Shown: positions 25,352-32,533 of the stretch, one piece after another
Numbering within the stretch: the first letter of the stretch is position 1
Layout: each line of letters starts with the position of its first letter
Origin: CBDFHF01 sp965247565
GTDB taxonomy: Bacteria > Pseudomonadota > Gammaproteobacteria > Methylococcales > Methylomonadaceae
Direction: 5' to 3'
Length of the DNA stretch: 64,000 nt
Assembly (NCBI GenBank): GCA_965247565.1
Contig: CBDFHF010000003.1
Span: 1,488,001 to 1,552,000 of the forward strand
Program-made: the position numbers and the translations under genes
The notes under the pieces: generated by a model
The model's input: the letters and a program-made list of their open reading frames with translations, nothing else
What the model was told of the DNA's origin: nothing
Database searches by the model: none

Positions 25352-27802
25352 CTATTGTTTACTTAAGCGTAATGAGTTGACGATGACTGATACCGAACTC
25401 AAAGCCATAGCTGCAGACGCAACCATTGGGTTGAGTTTTCCTAATGCTGCAACCGGAATGGCAATGACGTTGTAACCAAAAGCCCAAAATAGATTTTGTT
25501 TTATGATGCGGATGGTATCGGTGCTAAGTTGAATAGCCTCTGTGACTTTGGCGATGTCACCCTGTACGAGGGTTAAATCGGCTGATTCAATGGCTATATC
25601 GGTACCGCTACCGATGGCGAAGCCAACGTCAGCCGCGGCTAGTGCAGGCGCATCATTAATACCATCCCCAATCATGCCGACTTTTTTACCTTCGCTTTGG
25701 AAGTCACGAATGATAGAGAGCTTTTGTTCTGGTGTGGCATTGGCAATAACGGTTTCAATGCCAACTTGAGCAGCCACATAAAGTGCAGTTTTTTCAGTGT
25801 CGCCGGTGACCATCAAAGTTTGTATGCCCAGCTTTTGCAAGTGTTGAATAGCATGCAAAGCTTGTGGTCGTGGCTTGTCAGCTATGCCGAAAACTGCCGC
25901 GGCTTTGCCATTGACGGACATAAACACCGGCGTTTTACCTTGTCCGGAAAAATCGCTGGCGGCTTGCATTAAACCGTCAATATTCACCTGCTGTTCTTTC
26001 AACCAAGCTTTGTTACCTAATAAAAGTTTTTTGTCATCGACCTCTGCGGCAATGCCACGCCCGGTTTCGCTGTAAAAATAGCTGCAATCGGATAGTTTTA
26101 TAGCATTGTCTTTTGCGTAGTCTACAATGGCTTTGCCCAGAAAATGTTCTGAGCCATGTTCAGCGGACGCTGCCAGCATGATGATCTTTTCTTCACTAAG
26201 TCGAGATAACTTTAGCAAATCGCTAACTTTGGGTTTGCCTTCAGTAATTGTGCCGGTTTTATCGAACACGATCACATTTAGTTTGGCTGCCATTTCCAAA
26301 CTTTCGCCATTGCGAATATAGATCCCTTCGCGTGCTGCTTGACCTGCACCCACCATAATGGCGGCGGGTGTTGCCAAACCTAACGCGCAAGGACAAGCAA
26401 TCAGCAGTACTGTAATGGCACTTCCAAATGCAAAACTAAACGACGCACCGACCAGTAACCAGCTAACCATAGTAACGCCGGATAGCATCATCACGGTAGG
26501 TACAAAAATGGCGGAAATTTTGTCAACCTGTTTTTGTATGGGTAATTTGGTAGACTGAGCTTGATCCACCATATGCACAATGCCTGCTAAGACTGTATCC
26601 ATGCCAACTGCAGTGGCACGAATGCGCAATAGACCATTGCCGTTGACACAGCCACCGATGACTTTATGACCGACATCTTTTACAACCGGCAAGCTTTCAC
26701 CTGTGACCATGGCTTCGTCGACCGTGGAAACACCTTGAATAACGACACCATCGGTAGGGATTTTTTCGCCTGGACGTATCAATATGACATCATCAACTAC
26801 CACATCATCGACATCGATGATCTGCTCTTTACCGTCACGGATAACGGTGGCCGATTGTGGCTGCAGGTCAACCAGTTTACGAATCGCTTCTCCTGCTTTG
26901 CCTTTGGCGCGTTCTTCTAAAAAACGACCCAACAATACAAAAGTGATAATGGCGGCGGCAGCTTCAAAATAAATATGGCCTTTGCGCCGGAGTAGAGAAG
27001 GCAGGCTGTAGCCGTATGCAGCCCCGACTCCAAGAGCAATCAGGGAATCCATATTGGCGCTGCGCTGTTTAGCCAATCGATAAGCTTTTGCAAAAAAAGT
27101 CCAGCCTGACCAGAACACCACAGGCGTTGTTAGTACGAATTGCAGCCAATGTAGCCAGCGTGTAGTCGGCATAGTCATGCCCACTGCCACGACAGGCAAA
27201 CTTAATACGCTAGCCCAGACAAAACGCTGCCGTGCTTTTTCTATGCGTTGGTGTTCTTTGACTATTAAATTTTTGCGCTGAGACAATGTGTCCATGGCAT
27301 AAGTTTTATAGCCGAGTTCAGCCACTTTAGTGTTTACATCATCTTTTGCTAATTGCCCAAATACAGTCAGCGTAGAAGTGCCGAAATTGACACTGGCCTG
27401 CTTAACTCTCGGATCGCGTTTTAACACCATCTCAATTAATAAAGCGCAGGACGCGCAACTCATACCTTCGACAGCTAAGTCAATTTCCTGAACAGGGCCA
27501 TCGAAAGTTTTCTTTTGCTGTTTATGTTGCTCGGCTTGTTTGTGAGCAAGATTACCGAGTACAGCATCCAATAACACCAGTAAATTCTTTTTGGGTAAAC
27601 CAGCCGGATCAAATTCGATGACGACTGAGCCCAGCGCTGGAACAGAACGAACTCGTTTTATTTCCGGTCGTTTTTTTAAAATGATTTCAAAAATATAACT
27701 GCGTTCCTGGTCATTTTTTAAAATCGGAGAAATGATTCTGATGCGTCTTGATAATTGATGGACTAACTGAAAATTTTTCGGTGCTAAAACATGTGTATCC
27801 AT
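25352..27802 (-). CDS. P1B-type copper-transporting ATPase (CopA/CcoI-like)
   Basis: ATP-driven metal pump of 816 residues. Residues ~12-85 form an HMA-like fold without Cys (LSRRIRIISPIL...RSVPALGSVVIEFD). A canonical HMA domain with GMSCASC is at 113-119. Eight TMs carry the ion-binding CPC (IACPCALGLATP, 470-472). The actuator TGES is at 367-370 and the phosphorylated Asp lies in DKTGT (514-518). GDGINDAPALA marks the hinge. CPC with C-terminal Tyr/Asn and Met/Ser motifs (FGYNVIAIP, MALSSVSVIVNS) indicates Cu(I). The Cys-free N-terminal extension is typical of some bacterial copper ATPases from clusters like this. Direction of transport (detoxification or cuproenzyme supply) cannot be told. 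Confidence 0.93.
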   Translation of the reverse strand: MDTHVLAPKNFQLVHQLSRRIRIISPILKNDQERSYIFEIILKKRPEIKRVRSVPALGSVVIEFDPAGLPKKNLLVLLDAVLGNLAHKQAEQHKQQKKTFDGPVQEIDLAVEGMSCASCALLIEMVLKRDPRVKQASVNFGTSTLTVFGQLAKDDVNTKVAELGYKTYAMDTLSQRKNLIVKEHQRIEKARQRFVWASVLSLPVVAVGMTMPTTRWLHWLQFVLTTPVVFWSGWTFFAKAYRLAKQRSANMDSLIALGVGAAYGYSLPSLLRRKGHIYFEAAAAIITFVLLGRFLEERAKGKAGEAIRKLVDLQPQSATVIRDGKEQIIDVDDVVVDDVILIRPGEKIPTDGVVIQGVSTVDEAMVTGESLPVVKDVGHKVIGGCVNGNGLLRIRATAVGMDTVLAGIVHMVDQAQSTKLPIQKQVDKISAIFVPTVMMLSGVTMVSWLLVGASFSFAFGSAITVLLIACPCALGLATPAAIMVGAGQAAREGIYIRNGESLEMAAKLNVIVFDKTGTITEGKPKVSDLLKLSRLSEEKIIMLAASAEHGSEHFLGKAIVDYAKDNAIKLSDCSYFYSETGRGIAAEVDDKKLLLGNKAWLKEQQVNIDGLMQAASDFSGQGKTPVFMSVNGKAAAVFGIADKPRPQALHAIQHLQKLGIQTLMVTGDTEKTALYVAAQVGIETVIANATPEQKLSIIRDFQSEGKKVGMIGDGINDAPALAAADVGFAIGSGTDIAIESADLTLVQGDIAKVTEAIQLSTDTIRIIKQNLFWAFGYNVIAIPVAALGKLNPMVASAAMALSSVSVIVNSLRLSKQ

Positions 27803-27924
27803 AGCAAAAAGCTCTCATAGATTGTTGCGTAGTGGAGCGCTAACATGCAGCTATAATTTAACTGCCCGACAAGTGAGCATGTAGTGCAACCAATAAATAA
27901 AATAAAGGCGCGGGAGAAGTTGGT

Positions 27925-28533
27925 TTATTTGGGTCTGCGCGAACGAACCAGTAAAAATACCATATAAAATACCGCAAGCCATTCATATCGGTATTTGATG
28001 GGGTTAACGATCCAAAGTTTCGTAATATGATCCCAGTGCAGTCGTATCATGAACAGCACCAACACATCAGTTAAAAAGTCAGTAATGGCTTTTTCAGGAT
28101 CTTTAAAAAAAGCCTTAGGCTTTTTCAAGCCAATGTTGGTAATGATTTTGGCTGCCTGTACAGTTTCTTTGGCATCACCATATTTTTCCTTGGCCCAGCG
28201 CGTTACCTGAAAATCGCCTATTTTGGCAGCAATTTTGTGTTTCCATGGTGATATGCCGGTGGGCTTGGCGGTTAAAGCGCCGTTTTTTTCAAGATAACTG
28301 AGCAATTGGGATAATTGCCTTGCCAGAGTTTTAAAGTCACAAACGGACTCCTGAAAACGAATAGATAATTTTTGCTGATTCCGGTAAATATTAACCCGGT
28401 AGACACCGGTAATCCCTTTGATGCTATCGCTTAAGGATTTTGTAACGACACTGTCACATACTTGAGCAGGAATTTCAAACCTGACATGGCCATTATCGCG
28501 ATAACGTAGCAAAAATTCTTTCTGGATAGGCAT
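27925..28533 (-). CDS. HMA-like domain membrane protein, copper cluster
   Basis: Protein of 202 residues. The N-terminal ~85 residues resemble a ferredoxin-like HMA fold in secondary structure and spacing (VRFEIPAQVC...GVYRVNIYRNQQKLSIRFQE) but lack CxxC. The same kind of Cys-free fold precedes the true HMA domain in the CopA-like ATPase next door. A basic middle (SPWKHKIAAKIGDF, LKKPKAFFKDPEKAI) leads to one or two C-terminal TMs (DFLTDVLVLFMIRLHW, WLAVFYMVFLLV). No enzymatic motif. I infer an accessory role in the copper cluster; no function is known to me. Confidence 0.72.
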   Translation of the reverse strand: MPIQKEFLLRYRDNGHVRFEIPAQVCDSVVTKSLSDSIKGITGVYRVNIYRNQQKLSIRFQESVCDFKTLARQLSQLLSYLEKNGALTAKPTGISPWKHKIAAKIGDFQVTRWAKEKYGDAKETVQAAKIITNIGLKKPKAFFKDPEKAITDFLTDVLVLFMIRLHWDHITKLWIVNPIKYRYEWLAVFYMVFLLVRSRRPK

Positions 28534-28552
28534 GGCGGTTTGTACACTTCAG

Positions 28553-28598
28553 AAAATAAAAACGGATGCCCTGTATTATAAACAGGAGAACATCCGTT
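28553..28598 (-). terminator. intrinsic terminator within copper cluster
   Basis: On the minus strand AACGGATG and CATCCGTT (28561-28598) form an outer stem, with CCTGT/ACAGG as an inner stem, followed by TTTTTATTTT (28560 downwards). It lies after the 92-residue gene and before the HMA-like gene. The three small upstream genes may therefore be transcribed partly apart from the ATPase genes. Confidence 0.75.
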
Positions 28599-28629
28599 AA
28601 TGAAAAATTCTTAAAACCAGATAAATTTT

Positions 28630-28908
28630 TTATTCTTTAGTTTCAGCAACAATATCTTCTAAATTTTCTTTTTGCTGTAAAACAAAATCTTTACCAGCAT
28701 CAACAACTTTAGTGGTGCTGGAAATGATTTCTTTCCTGTATTTATAAACCAAGTAGCCCGCCAGAATACCCAGACCGAACACCAAAGCCGGGTGTTTAGC
28801 TATATTTTTCATGAGTTTACTCCCACTATGTACAGTTGCCGAAGCCATCGAACCTTTTACTACTTCTTTAGACATAGACTTCATCGGCGTACCATGCGCA
28901 TGCTTCAT
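28630..28908 (-). CDS. small single-pass membrane protein, copper cluster
   Basis: 92 residues: a basic, His/Met-containing N-terminus (MKHAHGTPMKSMSKEV), one TM (PALVFGLGILAGYLVYKY) and an amphipathic charged C-terminus (KDFVLQQKENLEDIVAETKE). It resembles YtxH-like small membrane proteins in general form. No known domain. It lies between the zinc-ribbon gene and the terminator at 28553-28598. Confidence 0.7.
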   Translation of the reverse strand: MKHAHGTPMKSMSKEVVKGSMASATVHSGSKLMKNIAKHPALVFGLGILAGYLVYKYRKEIISSTTKVVDAGKDFVLQQKENLEDIVAETKE

Positions 28909-28932
28909 ATTAAATTAAGTTTCCTTTGGTAA

Positions 28933-29100
28933 TTACGATTCTTTTGGATTATGGACTATCTGGTCTTCATGTAACATCTCATAAATTCCCATACATCCTT
29001 CGCAACAAAAAACCTTATTTCCTTCTGAGGTCTTTAAAGTAAAACCTGGCGTTTCAACAGTTAAACCACAAAGATCGCAAATTTTCTTGATGTCGTTCAT
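28933..29100 (-). CDS. 55-residue zinc-ribbon metal-binding protein
   Basis: Short gene (55 residues plus stop) from the ATG at 29100 to the TAA at 28933-28935. Cys pairs CDLC (near residue 8) and CCEGC (near 31) form a treble-clef/zinc-ribbon like the metal-binding domain found at the N-terminus of some heavy-metal P-type ATPases and in YHS/TRASH-like proteins. C-terminus LHEDQIVHNPKES. Its position with the copper ATPase supports a metal-handling role. Codon-level features are clean: no internal stop and ordinary base composition. Start and end were read directly from sequence. Confidence 0.75.
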   Translation of the reverse strand: MNDIKKICDLCGLTVETPGFTLKTSEGNKVFCCEGCMGIYEMLHEDQIVHNPKES

Positions 29101-29236
29101 TGCAAATAATCTTCAACAAAAAATCACTGGAATAAATCCGACCTCGCCACCCCCGACGCCTTATCGGACAAGACAAGACTAGACTAGTTCCGAGTATATC
29201 TTGATTTGCAAACAATTACCAACTCGCGGCATGGCT

Positions 29237-29443
29237 TTAGGGGTTGTCGACAGTGCCGCAGGCCACTCGAGAAGATGCTTTCATTAACGCGATTCTTAAG
29301 GCGCCAGTCAGGCTGGCACCCAAACCTAAACGCACGGCAATCGCTGGTATCAAGATCATTGACGCGACAGCGAGACTGGTTCCCAGCAACAGGGAGCCAT
29401 TATTGATTTTTTTAGCTTCGACTTGTGTTAGTTCTTGGCTCAT
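29237..29443 (-). CDS. small membrane protein, first gene of copper cluster
   Basis: 68 residues with one long hydrophobic segment (SLLLGTSLAVASMILIPAIAV) and a second weaker one. GAGG lies 7 nt before the ATG, which supports this strand over the overlapping plus-strand frame (29244-29447). It somewhat resembles small DUF5132-type proteins found near HMA-domain proteins, but I cannot confirm the family. A Cys (RVACGTV) lies near the end. Confidence 0.6.
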   Translation of the reverse strand: MSQELTQVEAKKINNGSLLLGTSLAVASMILIPAIAVRLGLGASLTGALRIALMKASSRVACGTVDNP

Positions 29444-29561
29444 TTAAAAACCTCGGCATAAAAAATAATTAAACAACGGTATTCAATTAAGCATTTTTAG
29501 TGCCAAAAATTTAAGATATTGATTGTTATTAGTTTTTTATAATTTTGAAAATGGCGTCGTA

Positions 29562-29613
29562 AAAAAAATAGGTCATATGACACAATGTAGTGTGTCATAT
29601 GACCTATTTTTTT
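29562..29613. repeat. perfect 23-bp-arm inverted repeat with CATATG core
   Basis: Arms 29562-29584 and 29591-29613 are exact reverse complements around a 6-nt loop (ATGTAG). Each arm carries TAGGTCATATGACACA and ends in a poly-A or poly-T tract. It can act as a bidirectional intrinsic terminator (stem plus T7 on both strands). Each arm also contains the smaller palindrome GTCATATGAC, so it could be a pair of regulator sites. It sits upstream of the copper cluster start (29443). Confidence 0.75.
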
Positions 29614-29813
29614 AAAAATCATATTTTTCCAATCTTACAAAGTGTATTTCTAGTTATGTTTATTAGTGCAAAATTAACTTTAAGTTTTCGGGAGTAAATA
29701 AATAAGCATTTGTTTTATATATGTTTAAATAAATTCTGTACCTATCAAAAGTAATCGAAATAATTTTTCGGCATGACTTCGCTGGCGAATTTACATTTTG
29801 AGCCATTTCAAAA

Positions 29814-29835
29814 AAGTGTGTCATATGACACACTT
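29814..29835. repeat. 22-bp perfect palindrome sharing GTGTCATATGACAC core
   Basis: AAGTGTGTCATATGACACACTT is self-complementary without mismatch. The core TGTCATATGACA matches the arms of the repeat at 29562-29613. It lies just past the stop of the FMN reductase gene (29854) and about 370 bp upstream of the copper cluster. Operator or terminator role cannot be separated from sequence. Confidence 0.7.
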
Positions 29836-29853
29836 GCCATTAAGCGCTCTGTT

Positions 29854-30426
29854 TTAAGGTTCTATTTTTATCAACGTGGTGGCTAACTCAACCCCTAAAT
29901 TAACCACATTCTGTTGCATTTGTTTATCCTGCAAAGAACCTTCAGGACTAAAAGCGCTACCCGATGAGCCAACCGTTTGCTGATTTGATAGCACGGTAAT
30001 TCCTATGTTGTTTAATAATAATCTTAAAAATACCAAGCCACGCATGCCCCCTAATGCTCCCGGAGAAGTTGCCATTATGGCGGCCATTTTGCCGCGATAG
30101 GCTAGCAAAGGTGGTTCATCTCCAGCTCTACGCGAAGCCCAGTCAATAGCATTTTTGAGTAACGGGCTAAACGAACTGTTGTATTCAGGGGAAGCAATCA
30201 AAAACCCATCATGAGCAATTAACAGTTGCTTAAACTGATCAGCTGATTCTGGCATTCCCTCTGCTGCCTCGATGTCTTGATTAAAAATTGGCATAGGAAA
30301 ATCAGCCAAATTAATGACACTGACCTCAGCACCTACTTGTTCTGCCCCCAAAGCAGCAATTTTGACCAATTTCTGATTATAAGAATCTTTTCTGGCACTG
30401 CCGGAAAACGCTAATATTTTTGCCAT
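29854..30426 (-). CDS. NAD(P)H-dependent FMN reductase family protein
   Basis: Flavodoxin-like oxidoreductase of 190 residues (SsuE/ChrR/YieF family). FMN phosphate-binding loop FSGSARKDSYNQKL at the start, SPEYNSSFSPLLKNAIDW (family hallmark) at ~80-97, and TSPGALGGMRG for the isoalloxazine side. Substrate may be quinones, flavin or chromate; not resolvable. AGAGG lies 8 nt before the ATG. Last gene of a run with DUF502 and TauE-like genes. Confidence 0.9.
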   Translation of the reverse strand: MAKILAFSGSARKDSYNQKLVKIAALGAEQVGAEVSVINLADFPMPIFNQDIEAAEGMPESADQFKQLLIAHDGFLIASPEYNSSFSPLLKNAIDWASRRAGDEPPLLAYRGKMAAIMATSPGALGGMRGLVFLRLLLNNIGITVLSNQQTVGSSGSAFSPEGSLQDKQMQQNVVNLGVELATTLIKIEP

Positions 30427-30468
30427 TCTGATACCTCTGTGTTTTCAGCTAATTGAAATTAATAAATA

Positions 30469-31059
30469 TCAAGGAAGCTTTACAATTTCTTCTGTCTTAT
30501 CAAAATCAACCCCCACGCTCACAATAAAACTAGTAGCTTGTTCAATATCCATGGTTGATTCGATAACCTTTGATTTATCAACAATAACAGTAAAACCCGA
30601 AGTTGGATTAGGCGAGGTAGGAACAAATAGGACGTATTTGTTCCCATGCCGATTTGTGACATAAGCCGGCACCCAAATACCCTCTTTGGGGTATTCGATA
30701 TAAACCACTTCTTTAGCAATGGATGCTTCCTGGGAGGAAAACATATTAATCACTTTCTTAAGTACCCTGTACACGGTGTTTAGAAGAGGAATTCTATGTA
30801 TAACATGCTCAAAAAGAGTAATAATCCAGGGTCGGCCTTTTTTAACTATTTTTTGGCCGATTGACACCAAGATGATAAAACTTAAGCCAAAAAACAGTAG
30901 GGTGTACACAAAATTATCAGAATAGCTGTAGACCATGTAATACGAATCAGAAACCAGCTGTTTTACAAAAAAGATGATTTGTAAAACAATGACGATGGGT
31001 ATTACTGCTAGCACACCAATTAAGAAATAATTTAATAGCTTTTTGACTAATTCTTTCAT
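30469..31059 (-). CDS. DUF502 family membrane protein
   Basis: 196 residues with two TMs at ~10-30 and ~50-70 (GVLAVIPIVIVLQIIFF; TLLFFGLSFIILVSIGQ), then the cytosolic DUF502 part: HRIPLLNTVYRVLKKV, GIWVPAYVTN, FVPTSPNPTSGFTVIV. Function of the family is not established. GGAGAT ribosome site before the ATG. 14 nt after the TauE-like gene. Confidence 0.88.
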   Translation of the reverse strand: MKELVKKLLNYFLIGVLAVIPIVIVLQIIFFVKQLVSDSYYMVYSYSDNFVYTLLFFGLSFIILVSIGQKIVKKGRPWIITLFEHVIHRIPLLNTVYRVLKKVINMFSSQEASIAKEVVYIEYPKEGIWVPAYVTNRHGNKYVLFVPTSPNPTSGFTVIVDKSKVIESTMDIEQATSFIVSVGVDFDKTEEIVKLP

Positions 31060-31073
31060 TTTTATCTCCGCAG

Positions 31074-31796
31074 TTATAATGATTTCATGATTAATGAAAC
31101 ACCTGAAGCAAACAAAAATACTGCAAATATCTTGCTGTATTTTTCGTTATCAATTCTGTTGTATAAAATTTCTTCTATGCCTAAAAACATCAGTACGCCA
31201 ATATGCATCAGCGTTATCTTGTCCGCAAAAGATACCTTAAAGTCATGTCCGACCAACAATAGGGTCGTTAACTGAAACAGTGCAATTGTGGCATAACAAG
31301 CCGCCGAAGTTACCCGGGTTTTATCTTTTGGATACTTTTTACTGTAGATGATGACCGTTAATAACGATCCGCCCAAATTACTTAACCCATGAACTAGCCC
31401 CGTTAACATCAAATAAACCCGCTCATATTTGACGATTGACTTTAAAGCGTTATCGATAAAAGGCAAAAAGTTTTCCAGAGCTACAAACAGCAAAAAAGCG
31501 CCAATCCAAAGGCCAATTTTGATTTTGACTGTGGTGACAATCAACAGAAAAACTACCACTAACGGGATGCAGTAAATTAAAACATTTTTATAAAATGCTG
31601 CATCAATGTAATCGTAATGCTTTATGACCTGCAAGCAACTGATACATATGGAAATCGGTAGTAGCACTGACAGTACATCAATAAATTCATAGCCAAGCAA
31701 CAACAGTAAAGGCGTTCCGAAGAGTAATACACCCACGCCAAAAATTGATTGCACAATGGAAGTTGCAAGAATGACTAGCAAAATATCGACGGGCAT
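31074..31796 (-). CDS. TauE/SafE family membrane transporter
   Basis: 240 residues, about seven TMs. TauE repeat features: ATSIVQSIFGVGVLLFGTPLLL at the start and TGLVHGLSNLGGSLLTVII in the second half. These proteins move sulfite, sulfonates or other organic anions; substrate unknown here. AAGGAAC ribosome site. First gene of a three-gene unit. It is not closely similar to the SafE/UreH-like protein at 24516-25343. Confidence 0.85.
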   Translation of the reverse strand: MPVDILLVILATSIVQSIFGVGVLLFGTPLLLLLGYEFIDVLSVLLPISICISCLQVIKHYDYIDAAFYKNVLIYCIPLVVVFLLIVTTVKIKIGLWIGAFLLFVALENFLPFIDNALKSIVKYERVYLMLTGLVHGLSNLGGSLLTVIIYSKKYPKDKTRVTSAACYATIALFQLTTLLLVGHDFKVSFADKITLMHIGVLMFLGIEEILYNRIDNEKYSKIFAVFLFASGVSLIMKSL

Positions 31797-32081
31797 GTGT
31801 GTTCCTTATCCAATGTTATTTGTTATGAATTAACTCGGGCAATTATAAGCACATTTGCAATCGTGACGATTGCAAATTGTTGTAGAGACAGAGATCAAAA
31901 GAAAATCTATTCCACCGCAATTGCAATAAATAAAACGACTGAAATTGACCGCGACACATAGGTGCCGATTTAAATTGATATTTTATAGAAAAAACGTACA
32001 ATTCATGCGCTTACATAACAAACTTAAAGACATCTGTACGGAAGTGCAGTGTTTTTTACTACACTAATAGGAGATTAAAGT

Positions 32082-32480
32082 ATGAGTATGCTTCAAGAAT
32101 TCAAAGAATTTGCTGTAAAAGGCAATGTGATCGATTTGGCGGTCGGTGTAATTATCGGTGGCGCTTTTGGTAAAATCGTCTCTTCGTTCGTCGCTGACGT
32201 GGTGATGCCGCCGATTGGTGTTCTAGTCGGTGGTGTAGATTTCACCAAACTGGCTGTTACGTTAAAAGACAAAGTCGGCGATGTTCCTGCAGTCACTTTG
32301 AATTACGGTAACTTTTTACAAACCACATTTGATTTTTTAATTGTGGCAATGGCAATTTTTATTGCTGTTAAATTCATCAACAAACTTAAAAAAGCAGAAG
32401 CCCCTGCTGCTGCGCCAGAGCCCACCAAAGAAGAATTGCTGTTAACTGAAATCAGAGACTTGCTGAAAGCAAAGAATTGA
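32082..32480 (+). CDS. mscL: large-conductance mechanosensitive channel MscL
   Basis: 132 residues, the usual size. It forms a homopentameric pore that opens under membrane tension to release solutes on osmotic downshock. N-terminal amphipathic helix (LQEFKEFAVKGNVIDLAVGV), TM1 with GVIIGGAFGKIVSSFVADVVMP, a short periplasmic loop, TM2 (FLQTTFDFLIVAMAIFIAVKF) and the C-terminal helical bundle (KEELLLTEIRDLL). An AGGAGA site is upstream. A hairpin follows. Confidence 0.97.
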   Translation: MSMLQEFKEFAVKGNVIDLAVGVIIGGAFGKIVSSFVADVVMPPIGVLVGGVDFTKLAVTLKDKVGDVPAVTLNYGNFLQTTFDFLIVAMAIFIAVKFINKLKKAEAPAAAPEPTKEELLLTEIRDLLKAKN

Positions 32481-32492
32481 CCTCCGACAGTT

Positions 32493-32524
32493 CAGCCAGG
32501 ATAGCAACCGCACTACCCTGGCTG
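32493..32524. terminator. hairpin between convergent mscL and clpB
   Basis: CAGCCAGG and CCTGGCTG form a perfect 8-bp stem at 32493-32500 / 32517-32524, followed on the plus strand by GATTTT. It is in the 53-bp gap between the two stops and may serve both genes. Confidence 0.55.
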
Positions 32525-32533
32525 GATTTTGCA

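Noticed and set aside
29244..29447. 67-codon plus-strand open frame
   Set aside because: Overlaps the minus-strand small membrane protein that has a good ribosome site and a hydrophobic segment.
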